From NCBI GenBank assembly GCA_024742305.1, contig JANSYQ010000003.1:1-64000 (forward strand): 64,000 nt of DNA, written 5' to 3'. The stretch's first letter is position 1. Every line of letters starts with the position of its first letter. Below, piece after piece: positions 23,878 to 33,770 of the stretch. Source of the stretch: a bacterium (lineage in GTDB: Bacteria; Bacteroidota; Bacteroidia; Flavobacteriales_D; Crocinitomicaceae). A program made the translations under genes and the position numbers. The notes under the pieces are model-generated. The model made no database searches, was not told the DNA's origin, and worked only from the letters and a program-made list of their open reading frames with translations.

Positions 23878-26310
23878 TTACCTCAACTGTGCTCCCAATT
23901 TCGATTCTAGCGACTGACGAATTTTCTCCATAATCGCGTCTACCTGTTGATCTTTCAAAGTTTTTTCAGCGTCTTGGAAAATGAAACTCACTGCGTAGGA
24001 TTTCTTCCCGGCATCAAGGTTCTTTCCTTCGTAGACATCGAAAAGTCCTACTTCTTGAAGCAGTTTTCGATCACTCGCGTAAGCGACTTCTTCAATTTCC
24101 GCGAATTGTACTTTTTCATCCAGCAACAAGGAGAAGTCTCGACGAACGGCGAACGTTTTCGGCAACTCTGTGAATTTGATCTTCGTGAATTTCAGGGAAT
24201 CGAGAATCATGTCCCAATCCAAATCCGCTATGAAGACGTCATTTTTCAATCCGAATTGCTTTTTGAATTGCGGTGATACCCAACCAATCTCCCCTACTTT
24301 GTTTTTCAGCACGTAGATTTGAAGTCCGTCTTGAAGTAACGAGTTTTTCAAGGCTTTGGTTTTCATCAAATCTTTCATTCCCAATCGCTCGAGTACTGCT
24401 TGTGCAAGTCCCTTCACGGTGAAGAAAGTTCTAGCGTCGTTGGTGGAGTTCCAATTCTCCGTTTGTTTGTCGCCGGAAATACCAATGATCAATCGTTTGT
24501 TTTCGTTGTAACCAGAATCAAACTTCTGATAGATTTTACCAAACTCAAACAGTTGCACATTAGGATTCTGACGATTTTGATTGTATCCAACGGTTTCCAG
24601 TAGATTGAAAATCAAGGATTGGCGCATAACGTCCAAATCTTGACTCAATGGGTTCAACATGGCGATACTTCGTTCATCTTTCAACAATTCCCCGCCCAAA
24701 TCACGCACATAAGACGACTTGGTCAGTGAGTTGTTCATCATTTCCATACAGCCCATTCCCACCAACATTTCGGAAATCGTATTTTGAATTTTCTCCGGGT
24801 CGGGTTTTACAAATTGAGAAATTGATGCATTCCATTTAGTTGGAACTGGAACAGCGTTGTACCCATGAATGCGAAGTACCTCTTCTACAACATCCGCCTC
24901 TCGTGTCACGTCTACTCGGTACGCTGGAATCTCCAAGTTCGCCACTCCATTTTCTTCCGAAATGACTTTAATATCAAGGTTGGTTAAAATCTTTTCTACT
25001 TTCTCGCGTGGCAATTCCTCACCAATCAATCGGTTGCATCGATCGAAGCTAAAAGCAACTGTTTTGTTTTCTATCGGTTTGGGATTGGTGTCTACCACGT
25101 CCATCGCTATGGCTCCTCCAGCTACTTGTTGAATCAACATCGCGGCTCTTTTCAAAGCGAAATCTGTCAAATTAGGATCAACGCCCCGCTCGTATCGAAA
25201 GGAAGCATCGGTATTCAAACCGTGCATCTTTGCCGTTTTTCGAACAGAAACTGGTTCAAAATAAGCCGATTCAAGGAAAACATCTCTGGTTTCGTTCGAA
25301 ATCCCGGATGACATCCCGCCGAAAACACCAGCAATACACAAATGATCATTTCCATTCGTGATCATCAAATTGCTTGCATCCAATTTTCGTTCTACCTCAT
25401 CTAACGTTGTGAAAGTATCTCCGTTGTTCGCTGTTTTCACGACAATTTTACCGTTCAATTTTGCCGCATCAAAGGCATGCAACGGTGTCCCTAATTCGTG
25501 CATTACAAAGTTTGTGACATCCACTACATTATTGATCGGCGCCAATCCGATAGCGCGCAGTCTATTTTGCAACCAAGATGGAGAAGCTTCCACTTTTACA
25601 CCTTGGATCGTCGTTCCCATGTATCGTGGACAAGCGTTTGTATCCTCAACAGATACAGTGATGGGCAAATCATTGGACTGTACGGCGAAATCGTCAATAT
25701 TGGGCCAATTGACACCTGTTTGATTTTCCGTGTGCGTATTCAAGTACGCTACCAAATCACGCGCTACTCCAATATGTCCCAAAGCATCAGAACGGTTCGG
25801 TGTTAGTCCAATTTCGATTTGATAATCATCCTCCAGTTCAAAGTATTTTGCGGCTGGCGTTCCTACCTCCACTGATTCGGGCAGGACCATGATTCCATCA
25901 TGACTTTCGCCCAAGCCCAATTCGTCCTCTGCGCACAACATTCCCTGCGATACCTGTCCTCTAATTTTTGATTCTTTGATTTTGAACGCTTTGTCCGGTT
26001 CAGGATATAAAGTCGTTCCAACGGTAGCCACCACTACTTTTTGTCCAACACCAACATTAGGAGCACCGCAAACAATCGTTAGCGGATCGCCACCAATCGA
26101 AACGGTAGTCACTTTCAAACGGTCAGCATCGGGATGCTTTTCACAAGTCAAAACTTCACCAATTACAACACCTTTCAAACCGCCCTGTATCGATTCAATC
26201 TTTTCAAGCCCTTCCACTTCAAGGCCTGTATCCGTGAGGATTTTGGACATCTCTTCAGGACTTAAATCCGTTTGAACATATTCGCGGAGCCAGTTGTATG
26301 AAATTTTCAT
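23878..26310 (-). CDS. pheT: Phenylalanyl-tRNA synthetase beta subunit
   Basis: An 810-residue subunit of the (alpha-beta)2 enzyme that charges tRNA-Phe. Domains in order: N-terminal helix (MKISYNWLREYVQTDLSPEE), tRNA-binding EMAP-like domain about 40-150 (VIGEVLTCEKHPDADRLKVT), B3/B4 editing domain about 210-380 (VVDVTNFVMHELGTPLHAFD), B5 about 400-480, the catalytic-core-like module and the C-terminal ferredoxin-like anticodon-binding domain (LPKTFAVRRDFSLLLDE to FIFQDAEKTLKDQQVD). Length is normal. pheS is not in the window. It diverges from the TonB receptor gene. Confidence 0.97.
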   Translation of the reverse strand: MKISYNWLREYVQTDLSPEEMSKILTDTGLEVEGLEKIESIQGGLKGVVIGEVLTCEKHPDADRLKVTTVSIGGDPLTIVCGAPNVGVGQKVVVATVGTTLYPEPDKAFKIKESKIRGQVSQGMLCAEDELGLGESHDGIMVLPESVEVGTPAAKYFELEDDYQIEIGLTPNRSDALGHIGVARDLVAYLNTHTENQTGVNWPNIDDFAVQSNDLPITVSVEDTNACPRYMGTTIQGVKVEASPSWLQNRLRAIGLAPINNVVDVTNFVMHELGTPLHAFDAAKLNGKIVVKTANNGDTFTTLDEVERKLDASNLMITNGNDHLCIAGVFGGMSSGISNETRDVFLESAYFEPVSVRKTAKMHGLNTDASFRYERGVDPNLTDFALKRAAMLIQQVAGGAIAMDVVDTNPKPIENKTVAFSFDRCNRLIGEELPREKVEKILTNLDIKVISEENGVANLEIPAYRVDVTREADVVEEVLRIHGYNAVPVPTKWNASISQFVKPDPEKIQNTISEMLVGMGCMEMMNNSLTKSSYVRDLGGELLKDERSIAMLNPLSQDLDVMRQSLIFNLLETVGYNQNRQNPNVQLFEFGKIYQKFDSGYNENKRLIIGISGDKQTENWNSTNDARTFFTVKGLAQAVLERLGMKDLMKTKALKNSLLQDGLQIYVLKNKVGEIGWVSPQFKKQFGLKNDVFIADLDWDMILDSLKFTKIKFTELPKTFAVRRDFSLLLDEKVQFAEIEEVAYASDRKLLQEVGLFDVYEGKNLDAGKKSYAVSFIFQDAEKTLKDQQVDAIMEKIRQSLESKLGAQLR

Positions 26311-26375
26311 GTTTTCTGAATCAAAAAATTGAACTGCGAAAATAACATTTCTCTCAGGTTTTATTACTCATTCCT

Positions 26376-26407
26376 TTGGTTTAAGGGCGTAATTCGTTGT
26401 AAATTTG
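26376..26407 (+). promoter_or_regulatory. Promoter of the TonB receptor operon
   Basis: TTG (26376-26378) and TAAATTTG (26400-26407) with a 21-base spacer match the Bacteroidota consensus exactly; the -7 box ends 26 bases before the chosen ATG (26434). Confidence 0.7.
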
Positions 26408-26433
26408 TGTCGATTAACTCAAACAGACAAAAC

Positions 26434-28836
26434 ATGCGATTTCTCGCGACGTTTTTGCTACTTTTTTCGTGCGCGATTTCTTGGGCACAAGAGACACGGA
26501 CTTTAAGTGGTGTGGTCACTGATGCAACCAATGGTGAAACAATGATTGGTGCCAAAGTGTACATTCCTGAAATTCAAAAAGGGGCACTGACCAACACCTA
26601 TGGGTTCTATTCATTAACGGTACCTGCAGGAATTTACGAAGTCGAGTTTCGTATGGCGGGAATCGAAACGGAAAAGCGAGAGGTTGATTTAACTTCAGAA
26701 GACGTTCGTTTGGATGTAGAAATGGGCGCAAATGTGCAAGATATCGGCCCAGTGGTTGTCAACGGAAAGGCCAAAGAGAACATAGAAAGCACCCAAATGG
26801 GTCAGCACGAACTGGACATGGATGAGATCAAAACTTTACCTGCATTTATGGGTGAAGTGGATTTGGTGAAAACAATTCAGTTGCTCCCAGGAGTTTCATC
26901 TGCAGCTGAAGGTGGACAGGGCTTCTACGTTCGTGGCGGCGGTCCCGATCAAAATTTAGTGCTGTTGGATGAAGCCGTTGTGTACAATGCCTCCCACTTA
27001 TTCGGATTCTTTTCCGTGTTCAATGCGGATGCCGTGAAAAGCGTTAGTTTGACCAAAGGAGGAATGCCGGCCAACTTCGGTGGACGAATGTCTTCCGTTT
27101 TGGAAGTCAACATGAACGAAGGAAATAACAAACGTTTCGGATTAACCGGCGGAATTGGTGTCATTTCCTCACGATTGACCGCGGAAGGTCCCTTAAAAAA
27201 AGATAAGGGTTCTTTCATTGTTTCTGGAAGACGAACGTATATCGACGTGATTATGAAAAATGCCATTCCGGACGATTCTCCTTTTGCCGGATCGAGCTAC
27301 TTCTTCTACGATTTCAACATGAAGATGAACTACAAAATCAGTGATAAAGATCGCTTGTATTTGTCGGGATACTATGGAAAAGATGCTTTTGAATTCGCCA
27401 ATCAGGAAGATGATTTTAACGTTCGAATGCCTTGGGGAAACGGCATTGGCTCTTTGCGATGGAATCACTTGTTCAACAGTAAACTCTTCATGAATGTGAG
27501 TGCAACGTTTACCGATTACGAATTTCGTTTTGAATCGGAACAGGACCAATTTCGTTTTCAGTTACGCTCGGGAATTCGCGATTGGGGTGGAAAAGTGGAT
27601 TTCACTTATTACGCGAACACACGAAACAAACTCAAGTGGGGAGCGAACTACGTTTATCACACCTTTACTCCCATTGGTGTTTCTGCAGAATCCGACGATG
27701 TTGTTTTTGATACAGGATTGGCTCAGAAACTCCGCAGTCACGAATCTGCCTTGTACTTTTTAGACGAGTTCAATGTCAACGAAAATATCAAAATCAATGC
27801 TGGCTTGCGCTACAGTATGTTTCAGCATGTTGGACCGTTTACACGCTACATTAAAGGGGATGGGATCAGCACGCAAGATTCCACAGTTGAATACGGAAAA
27901 GGCGACATCATTCAGTTTTACCACGGTTTGGAACCACGCATCTCGGCTCGTTGGTTATTGCCCGACAAAAGTTCCATCAAGGCAGGTTATTCCTATAACT
28001 ATCAGTACGTTCACTTAACATCCTTGAGTGCCGTCTCCTTGCCTACGGATATTTGGTATCCATCTACCTCAAAAGCCAAACCTGTTCAAGGATACCAGGC
28101 CTCTGTTGGTTATTTCCGAAACTTTAAAGAGAACATGTTCGAAAGCTCGGTCGAGGTGTATTACAAGGGGCTAAACAATCTCATTGAATACAGAGATGGC
28201 GCATTGCCAGGAGATAACGTGAATGATAACACGGATAATTTGCTTGTTTTTGGAGATGGTTGGAGTTACGGTGCCGAGTTCTTTCTGAAGAAACGAACCG
28301 GAAAATTTACAGGCTGGATCGGGTATACATGGAGTAAGACAGAGCGTGTATTCGAAGAGTTGAACAACGGAGAACCATTCCCTGCGAAATACGACCGACG
28401 TCACGATTTATCCGTAGTTCTCAGTTACAAGCTCAACGAACGATGGGTATTTAGCTCGGCATTTATCTATGCTACGGGAAATACATTGACTTTACCTTCC
28501 TCATGGTTCATTCAAAATCAGGACTTGCTTTTTGCCTACGGAGCACGAAATTCAACACGAATGGCACCCTACCATCGACTCGATTTATCCGCTATATGGT
28601 ACTCGAAGGCGTACAAAGAAACAGTTGATCCGGTGACGCAAGAAACCATTAAGACAAAAAAGAAATTGAAATACAACTGGGCGTTTTCAATATACAACGT
28701 GTATAACAGGGCGAACCCATACTTTCTTTACATTGATAACGACGGCGACTTTTTCGAAGGTACGTTCAACATCAGTGTTCAGCAGGTCACGCTTTTCCCT
28801 ATCATCCCCAGTGTAACATGGAATTTTGAATTATGA
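26434..28836 (+). CDS. TonB-dependent outer-membrane receptor
   Basis: An 800-residue outer-membrane protein. From ATG 26434: signal peptide (MRFLATFLLLFSCAISWAQ), a carboxypeptidase-like regulatory domain at about 22-100 (LSGVVTDATNGETMIGAKVY), the TonB plug about 115-230 (LPGVSSAAEGGQGFYVRGGG, then PDQNLVLLDEAVVYN), and a 22-strand barrel ending in an aromatic residue motif (TWNFEL). It would import an unknown ligand using TonB energy. An upstream in-frame start at 26329 is rejected because the promoter lies after it. The stop overlaps the next gene by 4 bases; such receptors are regularly paired with DUF4249 lipoproteins. Confidence 0.93.
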   Translation: MRFLATFLLLFSCAISWAQETRTLSGVVTDATNGETMIGAKVYIPEIQKGALTNTYGFYSLTVPAGIYEVEFRMAGIETEKREVDLTSEDVRLDVEMGANVQDIGPVVVNGKAKENIESTQMGQHELDMDEIKTLPAFMGEVDLVKTIQLLPGVSSAAEGGQGFYVRGGGPDQNLVLLDEAVVYNASHLFGFFSVFNADAVKSVSLTKGGMPANFGGRMSSVLEVNMNEGNNKRFGLTGGIGVISSRLTAEGPLKKDKGSFIVSGRRTYIDVIMKNAIPDDSPFAGSSYFFYDFNMKMNYKISDKDRLYLSGYYGKDAFEFANQEDDFNVRMPWGNGIGSLRWNHLFNSKLFMNVSATFTDYEFRFESEQDQFRFQLRSGIRDWGGKVDFTYYANTRNKLKWGANYVYHTFTPIGVSAESDDVVFDTGLAQKLRSHESALYFLDEFNVNENIKINAGLRYSMFQHVGPFTRYIKGDGISTQDSTVEYGKGDIIQFYHGLEPRISARWLLPDKSSIKAGYSYNYQYVHLTSLSAVSLPTDIWYPSTSKAKPVQGYQASVGYFRNFKENMFESSVEVYYKGLNNLIEYRDGALPGDNVNDNTDNLLVFGDGWSYGAEFFLKKRTGKFTGWIGYTWSKTERVFEELNNGEPFPAKYDRRHDLSVVLSYKLNERWVFSSAFIYATGNTLTLPSSWFIQNQDLLFAYGARNSTRMAPYHRLDLSAIWYSKAYKETVDPVTQETIKTKKKLKYNWAFSIYNVYNRANPYFLYIDNDGDFFEGTFNISVQQVTLFPIIPSVTWNFEL

Positions 28837-29780
28837 TGCGAATTATCCCCCTCATAGCACTGATTGGACTGCTTTTTGCTTCGTGTACAAAAGAAGTGGA
28901 AATTGACATCCCAGGATATCAGGAACAAATAGTTATTGACGGTAGAATTGAAACCGGTCAGCCACCGTTTGTGCTGCTTTCTACTTCGAAGGAAGTGTAT
29001 GCTCCAACCGACGTTGATGCTTTTTTGAACGGTTTTATTACAGGTGCCATAGTTACGGTATCTGACGGAACCAATACGGTTGTTTTGACGGAAGTATGCT
29101 CAGGCAATCTTCCTCCGGGAACGGAAGAAATCGCCGCGCAAATTCTCGGAATTCCAGCGGAGGACCTTCAGAACTACGACATTTGTGCTTATGTCGGTCT
29201 CGACCCATTAATTTGGGGACAAGTGGGAAAAACATACACGCTCACCGTAGAACATGAAGGTCAGACCTATACCGCCGAGACGACGCTTTTACCACCAACG
29301 CCATTGGTAAACACCTTTTGGAAACCGGAAGGAAGTTTGACTAATCACGGCTTTTCGTGGGCAACATTGGCTGATCCTGCCGGACAATACGACGCTTACT
29401 TTTGGGAAGCTAACGTAATTGGAAATGCCGCTGGAGATACTACCGAAACAGGATTCTCACCTACTTTCAACCCCGTTTTTGATGATGAGTTCTTTGATGG
29501 ATTGGAGTTTGAGTTCGCTTATGAAAATCCACATGCTTTCGGCGAAGGCATGCCTGATTCTACTCGATTCTTGTATGCTCAAGGAGATACTGTTGTTATC
29601 AAACTTTCGAAACTAGATCGCGTCGTCTATGAATATTTTGAAAAGAAGTACGTGCAACTTCAAACTGCCGGAAATCCGTTTGCGACACCCACCAATATCC
29701 CTACGAACCTCTCGAATGGAGCCTTGGGTGTTTGGGCCGGATTCTCGCCTTACATCGACACGCTGATTTGCGAGCCGTAA
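28833..29780 (+). CDS. DUF4249 lipoprotein paired with TonB receptor
   Basis: A 315-residue lipoprotein: signal IIPLIALIGLLFASC with the lipid Cys near residue 18. The following VEIDIPGYQEQIVIDGRIET and GAIVTVSDGTNTVVLTE are hallmarks of DUF4249, a beta-rich family found next to TonB receptors in Bacteroidota; it probably acts like SusD as a surface ligand-binding lid (inference). It overlaps the receptor gene (ATGATG), giving coupled translation. Four Cys residues occur in the mature protein, two near 90 and 115 (VCSGN, DICAY). Confidence 0.85.
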   Translation: MMRIIPLIALIGLLFASCTKEVEIDIPGYQEQIVIDGRIETGQPPFVLLSTSKEVYAPTDVDAFLNGFITGAIVTVSDGTNTVVLTEVCSGNLPPGTEEIAAQILGIPAEDLQNYDICAYVGLDPLIWGQVGKTYTLTVEHEGQTYTAETTLLPPTPLVNTFWKPEGSLTNHGFSWATLADPAGQYDAYFWEANVIGNAAGDTTETGFSPTFNPVFDDEFFDGLEFEFAYENPHAFGEGMPDSTRFLYAQGDTVVIKLSKLDRVVYEYFEKKYVQLQTAGNPFATPTNIPTNLSNGALGVWAGFSPYIDTLICEP

Positions 29781-29819
29781 GATTATTGATGTAATTTCGT
29801 CCAAGACAAAAACAATAGC

Positions 29820-30311
29820 ATGCGTTATTTACTTCTTTTCATCACACTCCTAACATTCACGGCTTTCGGACAGTCGAATGAGTATCGAGCTATGTTGAAA
29901 AAGTACTACTCTGCCGACTTTCCAACCATATCCATTGCCGATGCGAAAGCAAAAATTGGACAGTCAAATGTGTACTTTTTGGATACAAGAGAAAAGAGTG
30001 AATTTGACGTAAGTCATATCAAGACCGCCATTCGCGTAGGTTATGATGATTTCAGTCTTTCTAGCGTATCTCATCTACCAAAAGATGCTGAAATTATTGT
30101 GTACTGTAGCATTGGTGCTCGCAGCCAAACAGTTGGCGAAAAGTTGATTGAGGCGGGATATACTAATGTGAAGAATCTTTACGGCGGGTTATTTCATTGG
30201 GCGAACAACTCCTACCCGATGCGTGCTCCTTCCGGTGATAAAACAACCAAGATTCACGGCTATTCGAAAGATTGGGGGAAGTGGGTTTATCGTGGAACCG
30301 TAGTCTATTAG
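29820..30311 (+). CDS. Exported rhodanese-domain protein
   Basis: A 163-residue protein with a signal peptide (MRYLLLFITLLTFTAFGQ) and one rhodanese domain, about residues 38-135. The active-site loop is YCSIGARSQTVGEKL with the catalytic Cys near residue 98 and the CxxGxRS pattern typical of sulfurtransferases; LDTREKSEFDVSHI is the family CH2-like region. It is expected in the periplasm, where it could carry persulfide sulfur. A one-mismatch promoter (TTG 29767, TAATTTCG 29792-29799) precedes it. It ends one base before the glycosyltransferase gene. Confidence 0.88.
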   Translation: MRYLLLFITLLTFTAFGQSNEYRAMLKKYYSADFPTISIADAKAKIGQSNVYFLDTREKSEFDVSHIKTAIRVGYDDFSLSSVSHLPKDAEIIVYCSIGARSQTVGEKLIEAGYTNVKNLYGGLFHWANNSYPMRAPSGDKTTKIHGYSKDWGKWVYRGTVVY

Positions 30312-30312
30312 T

Positions 30313-30915
30313 ATGCAGCAACAACTCCTCATTGTATTCGCGAAAAATATTGTTTTAGGGAAAGTAAAAACGCGTCTTGCCAAAACACAAGGCGATTCAT
30401 TTGCCTTCAATGTATACCGCCGATTGGTGGATATCACCGAACGTGAATCGCTTCGTGTTAACAATACCGAGGTTCATGTTTACTTCTCCGATGTTATCAT
30501 CAATAGCAAATGGCCCAATCAAGAAAAGTTTGTGCAACAGGGCAATGACTTGGGTGATCGAATGAAACATGCCTTTGAGCAAGGATTTGCGAAAGGATAC
30601 AAGAGAATTATTGGTGTGGGCGCAGATCTACCCGATTTGAGTGCAGAAGTAATGGAAGAAGGTCTTGCCGCATTAGAGAATAATGATACCGTTTTTGGTC
30701 CTTCCGAAGATGGAGGGTATTACCTCATAGGTATGCGCGAAATGATTCCACAAATTTTTGAGAACAAGCCTTGGAGCACAGATGCTCTTTTAGAAATCAC
30801 GCAGAAAGAATTAGAAGAACTTGGGTTTAGCACAGCAACCTTGAAGACGCTCAATGATGTGGATACCATCGAGGATTTGAAGGCATCTTGGTTGGGAGCG
30901 GAATTTGGAGTATGA
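30313..30915 (+). CDS. DUF2064/TIGR04282 glycosyltransferase
   Basis: A 200-residue nucleotide-diphospho-sugar transferase-like protein. Typical motifs are LLIVFAKNIVLGKVKTRLAK (6-25), VHVYFSD, GNDLGDRMKHAFEQGF, IIGVGADLPDLS and VFGPSEDGGYYLIGM. Members named TIGR04282 occur near arsenosugar biosynthesis genes, but the radical SAM and ArsM genes of that pathway are not in view, so the acceptor is unknown. The gene follows the exported rhodanese by one base. Confidence 0.85.
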   Translation: MQQQLLIVFAKNIVLGKVKTRLAKTQGDSFAFNVYRRLVDITERESLRVNNTEVHVYFSDVIINSKWPNQEKFVQQGNDLGDRMKHAFEQGFAKGYKRIIGVGADLPDLSAEVMEEGLAALENNDTVFGPSEDGGYYLIGMREMIPQIFENKPWSTDALLEITQKELEELGFSTATLKTLNDVDTIEDLKASWLGAEFGV

Positions 30916-31086
30916 TCTATTGGCAAAAGAATTTCTTAGCAATTTCCAGCTCAAATCACTATCTTCTAGCTTAATAGCTGTTAATTTTCCTCAATTATTT
31001 CCAACAACAAGAAACTATTCTCACATTTTCTACGTTCCTTTTGTAACTTTTCGCCCACAGATCATTCTTACTACTAAAAGATAGCA

Positions 31087-33651
31087 TTGAATTCCATAAC
31101 TTCTACTCTTCGGACCGGTATTGTTCTAGCACTTTTCTTCTTATGTGCTCTACCTGCGTTCAGCCAAAGTATTACTGGATTCGTGTATGATGATGAAAAC
31201 AACCCCATCCCTTTTGCTAAAGTGTATTTGAAGGATCGTGGAAACTCCGAGGGGTCATCCGCTAATTCGGGAGCCATTACCGACTTTGAAGGGAAATACT
31301 TCCTAGGTTGTGGCCTGGGCGTTCATACCTTAGTTTTTACCGCCATTGGATACGATGATCTCGAAGTACAAGTAACTGTTGATGATATTGATGCTCCCAC
31401 GGTACAAAATGTCTTCCTTCAGCAAACTGTCAAAGAGCTGAACAATATTGAAGTCTCTACCAAGAGGAAAAATATTGGTTGGATGATCGTACAAAACGTC
31501 ATCGACAACAAAAAGAACATGATCCGTCAGTTGGATGGCTACACCTGCGACATCTACATTAAAGGAGTGGAAACTTTCGATAAAAAGGCTAAGAAATCTT
31601 CAGAGGACGATTTGAACAATGCACCGAAAGACGTTTTCCAAGAGGAAGAAGATGAAAAAGAAGCGAAACTAAAGGAAGTCGCCAAGTTAAACATGATAGA
31701 GGTGAATGTGAAGAAGCATTTCCAATATCCTCGAGGTGTAAAAGAGATTCGAACCGGGTATGATAAAATCGGAAATCCTGAGCAGATCTATTATCAATCG
31801 ACGCTACAAGGAGATTTCAATTTCTACGAAAGTTTAATCGATATGCCCGACCTGCACCAAGGACCGATCCTTTCTCCGCTACACCCTTCAGGAATTCTCT
31901 CCTACAAATACAAGCTAACAGATATTGAAGCAGACGAAAATGGCGATACCACTTATGTTGTTAAAATCTCTGCGCGATCCATCGGGAACTCTACGATGGA
32001 AGGTGATTTGTACATTAAGAAAAACGATTGGGTCCTAACAAAGGTTGACGTTTCCATGCACAAAGGAAATTTGAAAATTTACGATGATTTCCGCGTCGTT
32101 CAAGAGTTTAAACAAAAAGATTCTCTTTGGTTATTATCCGCACAAACCTTTGAATACAAAACGAAATACGGAAAGGAATCCGTAATGGGAGAAACGAAGG
32201 TAATCTACGCGAACTACGTAATCAACCCGAATTTTCCACCGAAGTTCTTCTCCAACGAAATTGGTGTTACCGAAAAGGAAGCATACGAACGCGATAGTAA
32301 TTATTGGGACAAAATCCGACCGACTCCCCTGACAGTTGAAGAGCAACGCACCAAGTTTGTTCAAGACAGTCTTCAAGCGATTTATACCTCCGAGCATTAT
32401 TTGGATTCCATTGATTCCGTATTTAACAAAGTGACTTTTTTGAAGGCTGCTTTTCTTGGTATCGGGCACATGAATCGTGATAAGAAAACACGCTGGTATT
32501 TCCCGTCTGCTGTGGACCTCATCGAACCGATAGGAATTGGCGGTTTACGCTTGGGGCCAAGCATTAGTTTTTATAAGAAATTTGAAGACGATCAGTGGAT
32601 CAGTACCGGAGGTAAAGTCACCTTGGGCTGGAACAATTTGGACCCACGGGGTAATATCAGGCTTTATCACTATTACGCCCCTCGAAGGATTGGTCAATAC
32701 GGCATATCCTTCTCGAAAAGCGCAAGGATGATCAACGCGAACAATGCCATCACTTCCTTGCTAGACAGGCAGAATATTTATCAGAACAATGGGTTCCGTG
32801 CATCGCATTACATTGAGCTGGTGAACGGTTTGTACTTGTACAATTCCTTACGGATAGATCATCGCTACCAATTCGACTTGGACTACCGATTTGTAACGTG
32901 GTTTGACGACTCCTTCCAAAATACCGAACCAGTTCAGTTCGATGCCTTCAATGCTGTTCGAACCTTGTTCTATCTTTCCTACGTTCCCGCTCAGAAATAC
33001 CGTACCGAGCCAACGCGTAAAGTAGTGCTTGGAAGTGCTTGGCCTACTTTTAAAATTGGGTGGGAGAAAGGATGGGAAGGTCCGTTGCAGTCTGCTGTTG
33101 ATTTCGATTATGTCTACTTCCAAGTGGAGCAAGCGATTCAAATTCGTACCATGGGAGAGTCACGATACAATATTAAAATGGGATCGTTTGTCAACCAAGA
33201 CAGTGTCACGTTCATTGATCGCAAATTTTTCCGTCAAGGAGAGGGAAATCGTTGGTTAGCCTTGGCGTTTATCGACCCGTTGAACAATTTCCAAAATTTG
33301 GACGAGGCGTACGAAACCGAAGACTGGTATGTTCAGGCGCATTACATCCATCACTTCAATGGAGCTATCATCAATAAGATTCCTTTCATGAAAAAGACGG
33401 GAATTAAATCGGTAGCCGGTGCCGGGTTCTTATATCTACCGGAATACAACAACTACTTCTACACCGAAGCCTACATTGGCGTGGAGCGCATTTTCAAAGT
33501 CTTCCGAGAACGACTCAGGTTAGGGGCCTACATTATTGGCAGCACATCGAGCAATCAGTTCGGGAGTACTTCCGGCGACCAGCCTAGGAACTTTAAGTTC
33601 GCTATTTCCATGGACATCATGAGCACGGATGCGAATGAGTTTAATTTTTAG
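31087..33651 (+). CDS. DUF5686 outer-membrane protein with regulatory-like domain
   Basis: An 854-residue exported protein starting at TTG 31087: signal peptide (TGIVLALFFLCALPAFSQ), a carboxypeptidase-like domain about 29-115 (ITGFVYDDENNPIPFAKVYL), a linker with acidic stretch (KKSSEDDLNNAPKDVFQEEE), and then the DUF5686 region with a C-terminal beta-barrel (LGAYIIGSTSSNQFG, ending DANEFNF, an aromatic end typical of outer-membrane proteins). The family occurs widely in Bacteroidota; its function is not established. No ATG is available before the signal peptide. A 7-base tandem repeat follows the stop after 3 bases. Confidence 0.85.
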   Translation: MNSITSTLRTGIVLALFFLCALPAFSQSITGFVYDDENNPIPFAKVYLKDRGNSEGSSANSGAITDFEGKYFLGCGLGVHTLVFTAIGYDDLEVQVTVDDIDAPTVQNVFLQQTVKELNNIEVSTKRKNIGWMIVQNVIDNKKNMIRQLDGYTCDIYIKGVETFDKKAKKSSEDDLNNAPKDVFQEEEDEKEAKLKEVAKLNMIEVNVKKHFQYPRGVKEIRTGYDKIGNPEQIYYQSTLQGDFNFYESLIDMPDLHQGPILSPLHPSGILSYKYKLTDIEADENGDTTYVVKISARSIGNSTMEGDLYIKKNDWVLTKVDVSMHKGNLKIYDDFRVVQEFKQKDSLWLLSAQTFEYKTKYGKESVMGETKVIYANYVINPNFPPKFFSNEIGVTEKEAYERDSNYWDKIRPTPLTVEEQRTKFVQDSLQAIYTSEHYLDSIDSVFNKVTFLKAAFLGIGHMNRDKKTRWYFPSAVDLIEPIGIGGLRLGPSISFYKKFEDDQWISTGGKVTLGWNNLDPRGNIRLYHYYAPRRIGQYGISFSKSARMINANNAITSLLDRQNIYQNNGFRASHYIELVNGLYLYNSLRIDHRYQFDLDYRFVTWFDDSFQNTEPVQFDAFNAVRTLFYLSYVPAQKYRTEPTRKVVLGSAWPTFKIGWEKGWEGPLQSAVDFDYVYFQVEQAIQIRTMGESRYNIKMGSFVNQDSVTFIDRKFFRQGEGNRWLALAFIDPLNNFQNLDEAYETEDWYVQAHYIHHFNGAIINKIPFMKKTGIKSVAGAGFLYLPEYNNYFYTEAYIGVERIFKVFRERLRLGAYIIGSTSSNQFGSTSGDQPRNFKFAISMDIMSTDANEFNF

Positions 33652-33654
33652 GGG

Positions 33655-33721
33655 AGTCAGAAGTCAGAAGTCAGAAGTCAGAAGTCAGAAGTCAGAAGTC
33701 AGAAGTCAGAAGTCAGAAGTC
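33655..33721. repeat. Heptanucleotide tandem repeat (about 9.5 copies)
   Basis: The unit AGTCAGA is repeated head to tail without error from 33655 to 33721, directly after the DUF5686 stop. Single copies also appear near 39772 (AAGTCAGAAGT). It is not a CRISPR array: there are no spacers. Such perfect short arrays are prone to slippage. Confidence 0.95.
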
Positions 33722-33770
33722 ATTTAAGAAAATACCAACTTCTCACCTTTCCCTTCTCACTTTTTACTGA

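Noticed and set aside
26329-26433. Longer TonB receptor start at 26329
   Set aside because: The promoter (26376-26407) lies inside it and the signal peptide starts at 26434.
33655-33721. Possible CRISPR array
   Set aside because: The repeats are seven bases, head to tail, with no spacers and no cas genes nearby.
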